From Persicitalea jodogahamensis (GTDB taxonomy: Bacteria > Bacteroidota > Bacteroidia > Cytophagales > Spirosomataceae): 64,000 nt of DNA. The stretch is taken from assembly GCF_014651615.1 (NCBI RefSeq), contig NZ_BMXF01000001.1:1-64000 (forward strand), read 5' to 3'. The notes under the pieces are model-generated. The model had not been told where the DNA came from and did not search any database. It was given only the letters and a program-made list of their open reading frames with translations. How positions within the stretch are numbered: the stretch's first letter is position 1; every line of letters starts with the position of its first letter. A program made the translations under genes and the position numbers. Positions 24,339 to 33,020 of this stretch are shown here, piece by piece.

Positions 24339-25980
24339 TGTGTTCAGTGAATTTCCCCAGAGATTGGTATCTGGCGTATAGTTTTTGATAAATACTGACT
24401 TTCGCCGGATCAGGCGCGTAGCTTTCGTCGAAGCCCGATCCCATGGCTTTCTGGGCCGCAGCAAGGTCCGCGTGGACGCCCGCCGCCGCGGCGGCGTTCA
24501 TGGCCGCCCCCAGTGCGCAGGCCTGATCCGAGCGGGCCACCCGGATGGGCATATTCAAGACGTCCGAGAGCGTCTGCATCACGAACGGAGATTTTTTAGC
24601 CACGCCCCCGATGGCGATCACCTGCCGGATGGGCACCCCTTCCTGAATGTACCGGTCCACGATGGCCTTGGAACCGAAAGCCGTCGCTTCCACCAGTGAT
24701 TTGAAAACCATCACCGCATCCGTTCCCAGGCTCAGCCCCGTCAGGGTGGCTTTCAGGGTGTGGTTGGCGTCGGGGGTGCGGCGGCCGTTGATCCAGTCGG
24801 TGGCCACCGGGTCGTGTTCGGTGACGGGTAGTTGGGCGGCTTTTTCCGAAAGGTGGGGAATCAGCTTTTCGCTCAGCCGGTCGGCGGCGGCATCCCCGAG
24901 GAGCTCGCGCACGGGCTCGGTGACGATGCGCTGGAACCAGGCGTAGTAGTCGCCGTAGGCGGATTGCCCCGCCTCGGTGCCCAGCATGCCGGGGATGATC
25001 GAGCCGTCCACCTGGCCGCAAATGCCCCGGATGAGCAAATGGCCAATTTCTTCGTTCAGCGCAATAAGCATGTCGCAGGTGGAGGTCCCCATCACGCGGA
25101 CGAAGGCATACGGCTCGATCCCGGCCCCGACTGCCCCCATATGAGCGTCGAAGGCGCCCACCCCGATGACAACACTAGGGGGCAGTCCGAGCTTTTCGGC
25201 CCATTCGGGCGAAATCGTTCCCATGGCCTGATCGGAGGTGTGGGTGTCGGTGTAGAGCCGTTCGCGCAGGCCGGAAAGCAGCGGGTCAAGCCGGGTCAGG
25301 AATTCCTCGGAGGGCAGGCCGCCGAACTCTTCGTGCCACATGGCCTTGTGGCCCGCCGCGCAGCGGGAGCGCTTCATGGTCAGCGGGTCGGTGCGGCCCG
25401 TCAGCACGGCGGAAATCCAGTCGCAGTGCTCGACCCAGGAAAAGGCCTTGTCGCGGATGGCCGGGTCGGTGCGCAGGGTGCGCAGGATCTTGGCCCAGAA
25501 CCACTCCGAGGAGTAAATGCCGCCGACGTATTTGGTGAAATCCGTGCCCCAGCCGTGGGCGAGCCGGTTGATTTCCTCCGCTTCGGCGTTGGCGGTGTGG
25601 TCCTTCCAGAGGATGAACATGCCGCTGGGATTGTGGGCGAATTCGGGCAGCAGCGCCAGCGGAGTGCCCTGCCGGTCCACCGCCACGGGCGTGGAGCCCG
25701 TGGTGTCCACCGAAATACCGACGACGTTTTGCCGAACTTCGGCGGGTGCCTCGGCTAAGGCTCCCTTCACGACGCTTTCGAGTCCTTCGAGGTAATCGAG
25801 CGGGTGCTGGCGGAACTGCGAGGCCTCGGCGTCGCAGTAGAGGCCTTTCTTCCAGCGCTCGTAGTAATGCACGGCGGTGCCAACACTTTCCCCGGTGCGG
25901 GTGTCGACTACCAGCGCCCGCACGGAGTCCGTGCCGTAGTCGATGCCGATCGTGTAGGGATTGCTCAATTTGTTATTCAT
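24331..25980 (-). CDS. araB: L-ribulokinase
   Basis: This 549-residue FGGY-family kinase phosphorylates L-ribulose to L-ribulose-5-phosphate. The N-terminal YTIGIDYGTDSVRALVVDTRTG segment, the EWFWAKILR patch and the C-terminal IAIGGVAKKSPFVMQTLSDVL ATP-site segment are all typical of AraB. The full family length is present. It overlaps araA and lies 30 bases after the metallo-hydrolase gene. The L-ribulose-5-phosphate epimerase (AraD) needed to complete the pathway is not in this window. Confidence 0.96.
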   Translation of the reverse strand: MNNKLSNPYTIGIDYGTDSVRALVVDTRTGESVGTAVHYYERWKKGLYCDAEASQFRQHPLDYLEGLESVVKGALAEAPAEVRQNVVGISVDTTGSTPVAVDRQGTPLALLPEFAHNPSGMFILWKDHTANAEAEEINRLAHGWGTDFTKYVGGIYSSEWFWAKILRTLRTDPAIRDKAFSWVEHCDWISAVLTGRTDPLTMKRSRCAAGHKAMWHEEFGGLPSEEFLTRLDPLLSGLRERLYTDTHTSDQAMGTISPEWAEKLGLPPSVVIGVGAFDAHMGAVGAGIEPYAFVRVMGTSTCDMLIALNEEIGHLLIRGICGQVDGSIIPGMLGTEAGQSAYGDYYAWFQRIVTEPVRELLGDAAADRLSEKLIPHLSEKAAQLPVTEHDPVATDWINGRRTPDANHTLKATLTGLSLGTDAVMVFKSLVEATAFGSKAIVDRYIQEGVPIRQVIAIGGVAKKSPFVMQTLSDVLNMPIRVARSDQACALGAAMNAAAAAGVHADLAAAQKAMGSGFDESYAPDPAKVSIYQKLYARYQSLGKFTEHNG

Positions 25981-26010
25981 TTACTGGTGCTGAATTTTTC
26001 ATTTCTAATT

Positions 26011-26943
26011 TTAAAAATCAATTTTCTGGCCTTCTTCGGCGATGCGGAAGCCACGTTCCCGGACTTCAAGATTCTCCGCCGAGCCGGGACGCAGGACGGG
26101 GTTGGTATGGTTGAAGTGGATGAAATGGACTTTTTTCTTCTCTGCCAAGGGCAGGGTGCTCAACAGCTCCATTGTTTCGGAAATGTACGGATGAGGTACC
26201 TCGCTCATGGGCCGGGCTATTTCGCCGTCCTGATAGAAAGTACCGTCAATCAACAGAAAATCATTTGCCTCCACAACTTCTACCAGGTTTTGCTCCCACT
26301 TCTGCCACTTGTCAATATCGGGGATAAAGATCAGCGATTTGCTGCCAATCATAATCTTATAACCGACCGTTTCTGAAAATTCGTCGCGGTGCGGCACCCG
26401 AAAAGGCATCACCCGGATGCGCTCATTCAGCTCTATTTCTTTTTTATCTGAAAGGGTACGAATTTCGATATTCTGCAAACTGACCAACTGGCTCCAGGGA
26501 CCGTTGTTTCCCAGAAAATCTTTCATGCGGGGCATGGCGTACACGTGTACTTTACCCGCGCCCATCACTTCCCGTCCCAGCTGCATCAGGCCCGTATAAT
26601 GTCCGATGTGAGCGTGGGTAAGGAATATTCCTGTGAGCGAGGCTTTACCATCATCAGCTTGTGCGAGCCGGTGCGTCTGCCCGGCAAAATCGGGCGTAGC
26701 GTCGAATAGCCAGCTTTCCTGGCTCTCCGGATCGACAATCGCGATACAGGAAACAGAGCCGTGCAGATTCTTATCCGGCCAAACCGCGCGACAGCATTCT
26801 TTCTGGCAGCCTGCTTGAGGGTACCCACCATCTTGAGCGACGCCCAGGACCATAATGAAAGGTTTCTGGCTGAAGGCTGCCGAAGCAATTAAGGCCAGCA
26901 ACGAAATCAGGTACTTGTTTGCCGAAGCTAGTGAATGGATCAT
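26011..26943 (-). CDS. PqqB-like MBL-fold metallo-hydrolase, exported
   Basis: The 310-residue protein has a signal peptide (YLISLLALIASAAFSQ) and a metallo-beta-lactamase fold. VLGVAQDGGYPQAGCQKECC carries the cysteines seen near the PqqB N-terminus, and THAHIGHYTGL (109-119) is the metal motif with glycine in place of the usual aspartate, as is common in PqqB-like proteins. HFNHTNP supplies a late histidine. PqqB acts in pyrroloquinoline quinone maturation, but no other pqq gene is nearby and this copy is exported, so another hydrolase role is likely. Its start is one base from the sulfatase stop, so it is tightly cotranscribed with it. Confidence 0.85.
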   Translation of the reverse strand: MIHSLASANKYLISLLALIASAAFSQKPFIMVLGVAQDGGYPQAGCQKECCRAVWPDKNLHGSVSCIAIVDPESQESWLFDATPDFAGQTHRLAQADDGKASLTGIFLTHAHIGHYTGLMQLGREVMGAGKVHVYAMPRMKDFLGNNGPWSQLVSLQNIEIRTLSDKKEIELNERIRVMPFRVPHRDEFSETVGYKIMIGSKSLIFIPDIDKWQKWEQNLVEVVEANDFLLIDGTFYQDGEIARPMSEVPHPYISETMELLSTLPLAEKKKVHFIHFNHTNPVLRPGSAENLEVRERGFRIAEEGQKIDF

Positions 26944-26944
26944 G

Positions 26945-28588
26945 CTAGTCGAGTTTCTTCGGAAAAACCTGATGGGTGTCCGCCCATTCCTGCCACTTCT
27001 GGTTCATCTCCTTGACCAGGTCGGGACGCAGGGCAGCGATGTCGCGTCGTTCGGTACGGTCGTTTTTCAGGTCGAACAGCTGCCAGGCGGCATCGCCCAT
27101 TTTCCTTACCATCTTGAAATTGCCCTTCCGCACGGCGCAGTAAGTCTGATGTTCCCAGAAGAGCCATTCGCGCTCGATCGGCGCGTCTTTTTCGATGGTG
27201 TTCATCAGGCTCAGTCCCTGCATGGGTTGAATTTTCTGGCCATTGTGAAAAGTGGTGGGGTAAGTCGCCCCGCTTGCTTCCACAATCGTTGGCATGAAGT
27301 CGATCAAATGACCGATTTCGTTGGTGAGTTTGCCCCGGCGGTTTTTAGGCAACCCGGGTGAATGAACGATCATGGGCGTGGCGATGCCGCCTTCGTAAGG
27401 CTTGACCTTATACTCGAAAAAAGGAGTGTTGGAGGCGTTGGCCCACCCGATGCCGTACGAAACTGCACCACTGAAATCGGGATCGTTGATGCGGCCGAAA
27501 GATGCTGACCCCAATTCGTCGTAGCTTTCGGCGCAGGCACCGTTGTCAGCCAGAAAGATAATCATCGTGTTATCCATCAGCTTGTTACTTTCCAGGTAGT
27601 CAAGTACCTTGCCCACGTTGTAGTCCACGGCATAAACCTGTGCTGCGTACACCGCCATGCGGTAAGCCACCGTGTCCTTTTCCGACTGGCTCAATTTCTC
27701 CCAGGGCCGCACCCGGCTGTCGCGCTCCGAGAAGCCCCAATCCGGGTCGATCAGTCCCATCTTGATTTGCCGATCCAGCCTCTGCTGCCGGATTTTTTCC
27801 CAACCGATTTTATAGGTGTCCTTGAATCTGGCGATGTCCTCTTCCTTAGCGTGTAACGGCCAGTGAGGGGCATTGTAGGCCAAGTACCAAAAGAAGGGCG
27901 CATCGGATTTCTGCTCCTGTAAAAACTTGATTCCCTCGTCGGTGAAAGCATCGGTAGTGTAGTAGCCCGGATCAGTGGGGGGGGCGAGTTTTTGGTTGTC
28001 GCGCCACACGCTTCGCCCGCCCTGGGGCCTGAGGTAGCTGGCGGCACCGGCCGGAATGCCGTAGTAGCGGTCGAAGCCGCGCTGGAGGGGTAGTTTCTCC
28101 TCGCCATGCATACCTGCGTGCCACTTGCCGGTCATGTAGGTATGGTAGCCGTTGCTTTTCAGGACTTCGGCCAGCGTCACGGATTGGCGGTTGAGGAAGC
28201 CCTGGTAGCCGGGCGTACCCCAGTGGAAGGCTTCGGGCCGCTCAGGGTCTTCGGCCATTTGGCCAATGCCCGCCTGGTGCGGGTACAGACCCGTGAGCAG
28301 GCTAGCCCGGGTGGGACAGCAGCGTCCGGTGTTGTAAAACTGCTTGAAGCGCAGCCCGCCCTTGGCCAGGCGGTCAATATTAGGTGTCGGAATTTCGCCA
28401 CCGTAACAGCCGATGTCGCTCCAGCCCATATCATCCACCATGATAAGCACGACGTTGGGTGGTACGGCATTCCGGCGGGCCGCGCTCGGTTTCTGCGCTG
28501 TGGGCTTAGGTTGGGTCGTTGGCGCCAGCTCCTTTTGGGTAACGGAAGAAAGTAGCAGGGAAAGGGCAACGATGCAAAGTCTGAACAT
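26945..28588 (-). CDS. Arylsulfatase, secreted
   Basis: Type I formylglycine sulfatase of 547 residues from ATG 28588, which begins MFRLCIVALSLLLSS, a signal peptide; upstream in-frame codons would mask it. VDDMGWSDIGCYG supplies metal-binding aspartates and C91-P-T-R is the cysteine-type activation site followed by ASLLTG. YMTGKWH and FLADNGAC are further active-site segments. The enzyme removes sulfate esters, here probably from a polysaccharide in the periplasm. It needs a formylglycine-generating enzyme, which is not in this window. Confidence 0.95.
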   Translation of the reverse strand: MFRLCIVALSLLLSSVTQKELAPTTQPKPTAQKPSAARRNAVPPNVVLIMVDDMGWSDIGCYGGEIPTPNIDRLAKGGLRFKQFYNTGRCCPTRASLLTGLYPHQAGIGQMAEDPERPEAFHWGTPGYQGFLNRQSVTLAEVLKSNGYHTYMTGKWHAGMHGEEKLPLQRGFDRYYGIPAGAASYLRPQGGRSVWRDNQKLAPPTDPGYYTTDAFTDEGIKFLQEQKSDAPFFWYLAYNAPHWPLHAKEEDIARFKDTYKIGWEKIRQQRLDRQIKMGLIDPDWGFSERDSRVRPWEKLSQSEKDTVAYRMAVYAAQVYAVDYNVGKVLDYLESNKLMDNTMIIFLADNGACAESYDELGSASFGRINDPDFSGAVSYGIGWANASNTPFFEYKVKPYEGGIATPMIVHSPGLPKNRRGKLTNEIGHLIDFMPTIVEASGATYPTTFHNGQKIQPMQGLSLMNTIEKDAPIEREWLFWEHQTYCAVRKGNFKMVRKMGDAAWQLFDLKNDRTERRDIAALRPDLVKEMNQKWQEWADTHQVFPKKLD

Positions 28589-28697
28589 TGAGATAGAGGA
28601 TAGGTCGGGGCTGGTTTGTGTCAAAAAGCCCCATCCTCGCGCTTTTTACTATGAATAAAGCTTTGCCCGCAGCAGTCAGGATTGAATGGCTTCCTGG

Positions 28698-29702
28698 CTA
28701 AAGCAAGGTGATCGCGATCATTTTTTCTTCACTTGTATTTATTTTCAGCCTATTCCGTAACGCACGGCCCATACCTTCCCACTGCACGATCATTTCGTCA
28801 CCATCGGTCAGACGGATATTTTCACCAAAACTGAATGCATCGGCTCCCAGGAAATGCACATGAAGATCCAGCGGAAGGCGGTGGTTGGCGTATTTGAAAT
28901 GATGGTATTCCAGGTTTTCCAAACTGTGGGCCATATGGTCTTCGCCCGTTTTGATGGCCTTCTCCCAAACCGTCTGTCCGCCGCGCCGGATAGAAACGTG
29001 GCCGCTCACGTCGGCAATGGCATCGGTTAGTACCAGTTCGGGGCCGAGGGCGCAGTTTCTGATTTTGGAAGGCGCGAGGTAGAGGTAATTCTTTTTCTCC
29101 ATCACGTGATCGGAGAATTCATTGGCCGTGGCAAAACCGATTCGGTGCGGGTTCCCGTCTTTATCGTTGATATATACGGCCGCCAGCTCGGGTTCCTCAC
29201 CGCCATCGTCGCCGTAGTTGGGAATCGTCAAAACTGAATCATGGGCCAGTAGAACACTTCCATTGCCCTTATAAAACCACTCGGGCTGCGTGCCGATTTC
29301 TCCCGGTTCGGGCTTTCCGCCTTCCACACCCCACTGGTACATTTTCATGCTGTCGGTCAGGTGGTTGGCGGCTTGGGCGTCGTGCATTTTCTGCCGATTT
29401 TCCGCACTTGCTTTATGGGTCAGACCTGTTCCCGACACCATACAAAAGCGCGGATCGACCGGATGATCCACGGCGGGCAAGAATCGCCAACCTACTTTCC
29501 CATCATACACGTCATCGTAGAGAATGCGGTCCACCGACAGGTTTTCACTGATCAGTTCCCGCAGCGGCCTGGCTTGTTCGAGGGCAGCCATCGCAAACTC
29601 ATATATACTGTCGTATTGCCCGATAACTACCAGATCGGGTTCATCGACCACGGCAATGCACCGCTGCTGATGTCGAGGGTTAATTAGCTGGACGATTCGC
29701 AT
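28698..29702 (-). CDS. AraD1-like FAH-family dehydratase
   Basis: The 334-residue product from ATG 29702 begins MRIVQLINPRHQQRCIAVVDEP, the standard start of the AraD1/GguC group of fumarylacetoacetate-hydrolase-like enzymes. Characteristic segments include GTGLTHKASAENRQKMH, VEGGKPEPGEIGTQPEWFYKG and YGDDGGEEPELAAVY. AraD1-type enzymes dehydrate L-2-keto-3-deoxypentonates in non-phosphorylating pentose pathways. It lies between two sulfatase genes in the arabinose run. Precise substrate cannot be read from sequence. Confidence 0.85.
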   Translation of the reverse strand: MRIVQLINPRHQQRCIAVVDEPDLVVIGQYDSIYEFAMAALEQARPLRELISENLSVDRILYDDVYDGKVGWRFLPAVDHPVDPRFCMVSGTGLTHKASAENRQKMHDAQAANHLTDSMKMYQWGVEGGKPEPGEIGTQPEWFYKGNGSVLLAHDSVLTIPNYGDDGGEEPELAAVYINDKDGNPHRIGFATANEFSDHVMEKKNYLYLAPSKIRNCALGPELVLTDAIADVSGHVSIRRGGQTVWEKAIKTGEDHMAHSLENLEYHHFKYANHRLPLDLHVHFLGADAFSFGENIRLTDGDEMIVQWEGMGRALRNRLKINTSEEKMIAITLL

Positions 29703-29773
29703 TTTTATTCCTTTTTGGTACAAAAGACATTTACCCAGCGAAACTACGGCGTCCGCCGCGAGATTTCGGTATT

Positions 29774-31198
29774 CTAATACCCCGCCTTTTTCTCTGTGCC
29801 GCCGCCCAGCGACTTGACCCATGTCTTCGGAATTTCCTTGGCAAGACGGATCTTAACGCTTTTTGTCTTTGTCTCGGCTGCTAGGTTGTTCCACTCGTGC
29901 GGATCGGTTTGGTGGTCGTAGAGCTCCTCCGTGCTGTCGGGGTAGCGGATGTAGCGGAAGCGGCCATCGGTCACGGAAGAGTAGTTTTCGCCGTAAGTCA
30001 TTACGCTAGGCGACCATTTTACCGAAGGATTTCTGAAAATCGGCGTCAAACTTTTACCGTCCAGTGCGTGCTTCGGCGGGTTCAGGCCGCACAATTCCAC
30101 GAGCGTCGGGTACAGGTCGATCAGGTTGGTAGTTTGTGGGCACTCGTACGCCTGCCCATTCGGCAAGCGGATGAGCAGTGGCGCATAAGCCGACAGCTGC
30201 CAGAGAGTACCTTTCTGCCAGCGCTCCTTTTCGCCCATGTGGTAGCCATTGTCGGAGGCCACGATGAGGATGGTATTTTTGGCAAAATCGCTTTTATCCA
30301 GCGCCTCGATGACTCGCCCCACCGACCAGTCGGCGAAGGCCGTCGTGGCCAGGTAGCCGTGCATCATGCGCCGGAAAACCTGGTGGGCATCTTCCAGACT
30401 TTCGCGGCCGCCGAAGCGCCAGAGCGAGTCCACCAGTTCGCGGCCCTGCATGGGTACATCGTCCAGGTCTCCGGCCCGGTACCCGGCCGTCGGCACGATG
30501 TCTTTTTCGTTGAACAGATCGAAGAACCGCTTTGGTGCGGTGTAGGGCGTGTGCGGTCGCCAGTAACCCAGGTAGCAGAAAAAGGGTTTGTCGTGCGGTT
30601 TTTGCAAAAATTCGATGGTCGCCTCGGCGTTCTTTACATCGGGAAAATCGGAGTCAGGTCCGTCCCAGGCTTTGACGGACTCGAAATTGCCCGGCCCCAC
30701 CCAGTCTTCCTTTTCGGCGAAAGGTCCAAAGCCGCCCTTGTAAATGGGCCGGTTATCGAACATTGCCTCTTCGCGCTCTTTTCCAATGTCGGCGTGGAAA
30801 ATCTTGCCCCGGCCGAAGGTCTCGTAACCATTTCGTTTGAAGCATTCGGGCATGGTTTCCGTTTTGGCCAACACCGAATTTTCCTGCCAGGGGTTGGTCC
30901 CATTGTAATAGGCGCCTGTACGATGGGGGTACATTCCACTGAAAAAAGCCGCGCGGGAAGGCACGCAAACGGGTGAGGCGCAGATATTCTGGATGAAGTT
31001 GTACGACTGGCCTTTCAGCTTGTCGAGGTAGGGCGTCTTAGCCAGCGGGTAATGCTTCATCAAACCCCAGCCGTTCATGTCATCGACGGTGATGAAGAGG
31101 ACGTTAGGAGGGGTAGCAGATGGGAGCTTTCCACCATTCGATTGGCCCATCAGATATCCATACCCCAAAAACAGAAAGAGGCAAGCGTATTTTTTCAT
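29774..31198 (-). CDS. Iduronate-2-sulfatase-like sulfatase, secreted
   Basis: A 474-residue type I sulfatase. After an N-terminal signal peptide comes PNVLFITVDDMNGW with the metal aspartates, then C78-V-P-S-R, the formylglycine motif, followed by AAFFSGMYPHRTGAY. IVASDNGYHMGEKERWQKGTLW is typical of the iduronate-2-sulfatase subfamily. It would desulfate uronate- or hexose-containing glycans outside the cytoplasm. It is the first gene of the six-gene minus-strand run, and its upstream region is 346 bases long. Confidence 0.94.
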   Translation of the reverse strand: MKKYACLFLFLGYGYLMGQSNGGKLPSATPPNVLFITVDDMNGWGLMKHYPLAKTPYLDKLKGQSYNFIQNICASPVCVPSRAAFFSGMYPHRTGAYYNGTNPWQENSVLAKTETMPECFKRNGYETFGRGKIFHADIGKEREEAMFDNRPIYKGGFGPFAEKEDWVGPGNFESVKAWDGPDSDFPDVKNAEATIEFLQKPHDKPFFCYLGYWRPHTPYTAPKRFFDLFNEKDIVPTAGYRAGDLDDVPMQGRELVDSLWRFGGRESLEDAHQVFRRMMHGYLATTAFADWSVGRVIEALDKSDFAKNTILIVASDNGYHMGEKERWQKGTLWQLSAYAPLLIRLPNGQAYECPQTTNLIDLYPTLVELCGLNPPKHALDGKSLTPIFRNPSVKWSPSVMTYGENYSSVTDGRFRYIRYPDSTEELYDHQTDPHEWNNLAAETKTKSVKIRLAKEIPKTWVKSLGGGTEKKAGY

Positions 31199-31544
31199 GG
31201 CAGGAAGAATAATTTTCCAATGATCGGTTCTTCCTGACTAAAAACCCGTTTTGATTGTATTTTACTTTGGTATGATCGTGTTAGCTGGGGAAACGTAAGT
31301 GGGAGTAGGAGAATTTGAACTATTATTAAACTGAGGTTGAGCTATTCCCGCGTTCTCAACCGGGGCGCGTAGTTGCGAATACGCGTAAAAGCTAACCTTC
31401 TGACCGTCCTCCCCTTTCCAAAGAAAAGCCAAAGGTTGCCAATCCCCTGCGCCCGATTATCTTTACCGAAAAACTACCTCTACCATCGAATCGCCCCATA
31501 ATCTGGAATCACCGGCCCTGGAAAGTACGGATATTTCGCCCGGA
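31199..31544. other. Divergent intergenic region
   Basis: About 346 bases between the divergent sulfatase and CPBP genes. It holds a weak 7-bp hairpin (31335-31341 with 31355-31361). A TATCTTTA near 31460 resembles a -7 box for the CPBP gene. No gene is seen. Confidence 0.45.
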
Positions 31545-32297
31545 ATGAAGACCTGGCAGTTGTGGGTGATCCTGCTGGCCAACGGTTTGTTTGCCTTGTT
31601 GGCCAATCTGCTGTTTTATTTCAAAGTAATCGAACCCATGCGGTTTTCGGCTAATAAATGGCCGTTGATTGGGCTCGGGCTGATGGTATACAGCGTGCAG
31701 GCAATGCTCATTTACTTTCTGGTAAAAAAATACGCTGATCTGCACTGGCTGCTTATTCCTTTTAAGGCCAAAGATTGGTTGTGGGGACTGGCGATCGGCG
31801 TGCTGGTGTGGTTGGGAGCCAATATTTTCCTGGCTCTGCGGCTTCCGGGGGACATTCAGCGGCTCATTTCGACCCGTGGCTTCGAGCGTTTCCTGCCCAT
31901 TTTCCTGCTGAATTCGTTGCCGGGCGCGCTTATCGAGGAGTACTTGTTTCGCTACCTACCCGTGCGATTGGCAGAGAGCCGACGTCTAACGCGGGAGCGG
32001 ACACTACTACTGTTTCTGGCGGTACTGGTGTTCTTTACAGCCACGCACATTCCGGCCTACCTATGGCAGTACAACAATCCGCTGTGGTCGCTTTGGAGTC
32101 CTTTCACGATGGGCGCGGCTTATTTTTTTGTGTATTACGCCACGCGCAACCTGGCTTTCGTCACATTGTTCCATGCCTTTTATAACAATTCCTGGATGCT
32201 GGTCGGACGATCGGAAATCAGAGATTATTCGCTTGTTATCGTGGCCAGTATCATCTGGTTTTTCTGGCGAACCAGTCGCCGAAACCGCCTTCTTTAA
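31545..32297 (+). CDS. CPBP-family intramembrane metalloprotease
   Basis: A 250-residue polytopic membrane protein with the CPBP (Rce1/Abi) signature: EEYLFR (paired glutamates and arginine), TATHIPAY with a histidine in the second motif, and LFHAFYNN for the third. The putative active site lies within the membrane. Members process prenylated proteins in eukaryotes and have varied roles in bacteria, including bacteriocin immunity. Its 3' end overlaps the convergent FMN reductase gene by four bases. Confidence 0.9.
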   Translation: MKTWQLWVILLANGLFALLANLLFYFKVIEPMRFSANKWPLIGLGLMVYSVQAMLIYFLVKKYADLHWLLIPFKAKDWLWGLAIGVLVWLGANIFLALRLPGDIQRLISTRGFERFLPIFLLNSLPGALIEEYLFRYLPVRLAESRRLTRERTLLLFLAVLVFFTATHIPAYLWQYNNPLWSLWSPFTMGAAYFFVYYATRNLAFVTLFHAFYNNSWMLVGRSEIRDYSLVIVASIIWFFWRTSRRNRLL

Positions 32298-32818
32298 AAG
32301 CGCAGCAACAGCTTCGCCTGATCGTCGATGAGTTGAGCGATGAAGGCGTCCTTGATTTCGCCTTCTATAAAGTTCTTCTGCATAAAGGGAATCCGCACTT
32401 TCTGCGCCAGCACGTTCATGCCGAGGTAGTTTAGCACATCGGTAAGGTGGCTTAGTCCCAAGGCATTGCCCTGTACGCCATCCGAGATGCCGACAAGGGC
32501 ACATTTTCTATTGGTCAACACGCTCGGGTAGCTCATCCCGTCGATGAAGGCTTTAAGCACGCCGGGAAAGGAATTGTTGTACTCCGGCACGATGAAGACA
32601 AATTTATCCGAATCCGCCATGACATCGTGCAGCGCGTTGAAGCTATCGTTCTGGCCAGTATTGTTGTAAAGAGCCGAGAAGACAAAATCATCGGGCAGGT
32701 CAGCCAGGTCCAGGATTTGGCTGGTGGTGTGGTGCCTCAGGAGTAAATTCCGGTAAAAATGAGCGACCTCGATGGTCTTGGAAAGCGGGCGATTGGTGCC
32801 GGCGACGATGGTAATCAT
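32294..32818 (-). CDS. NADPH-dependent FMN reductase
   Basis: A 174-residue flavodoxin-like protein. The N-terminal AGTNRPLSKT segment is the FMN phosphate loop, and VPEYNNSFPGVLKAFIDG is the hallmark isoalloxazine-binding motif of the NADPH-dependent FMN reductase family. It should reduce FMN or quinone-like substrates in the cytoplasm. It is convergent with the CPBP gene, sharing four bases at the stops, so the two cannot be an operon. Confidence 0.92.
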   Translation of the reverse strand: MITIVAGTNRPLSKTIEVAHFYRNLLLRHHTTSQILDLADLPDDFVFSALYNNTGQNDSFNALHDVMADSDKFVFIVPEYNNSFPGVLKAFIDGMSYPSVLTNRKCALVGISDGVQGNALGLSHLTDVLNYLGMNVLAQKVRIPFMQKNFIEGEIKDAFIAQLIDDQAKLLLRF

Positions 32819-32826
32819 TTATTCAG

Positions 32827-32849
32827 TGGACAATGGATAATGGACAATG
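32827..32849. repeat. TGGAYAA heptamer repeat, three copies
   Basis: TGGACAA, TGGATAA and TGGACAA follow one another just upstream of the FMN reductase start. The 7-base period resembles the other intergenic runs in this window. Confidence 0.7.
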
Positions 32850-33020
32850 CTACGTTTATCCATTGGTGATTTTAATGAGCGTTTTTCAACCTTCTAGTTA
32901 AAAGCAAAAGTCCGGGCAATTAGTTTAGTTGGGAATGGGATGGGTAGTTTTTGGGGTTTGTAAAAACCGTTGGTACCTTGCTCAATTGAAAGAAACTACT
33001 CGCATTTGCGTTTTTTTACC

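Noticed and set aside
24832-25758. A 308-residue frame on the plus strand opposite araB.
   Set aside because: Antisense to a clear AraB coding region with high-GC third positions; no domain, signal or leader of its own.
29897-30976. A 359-residue plus-strand frame opposite the first sulfatase gene.
   Set aside because: Antisense to an intact sulfatase; composition is that of the complementary strand of coding DNA.
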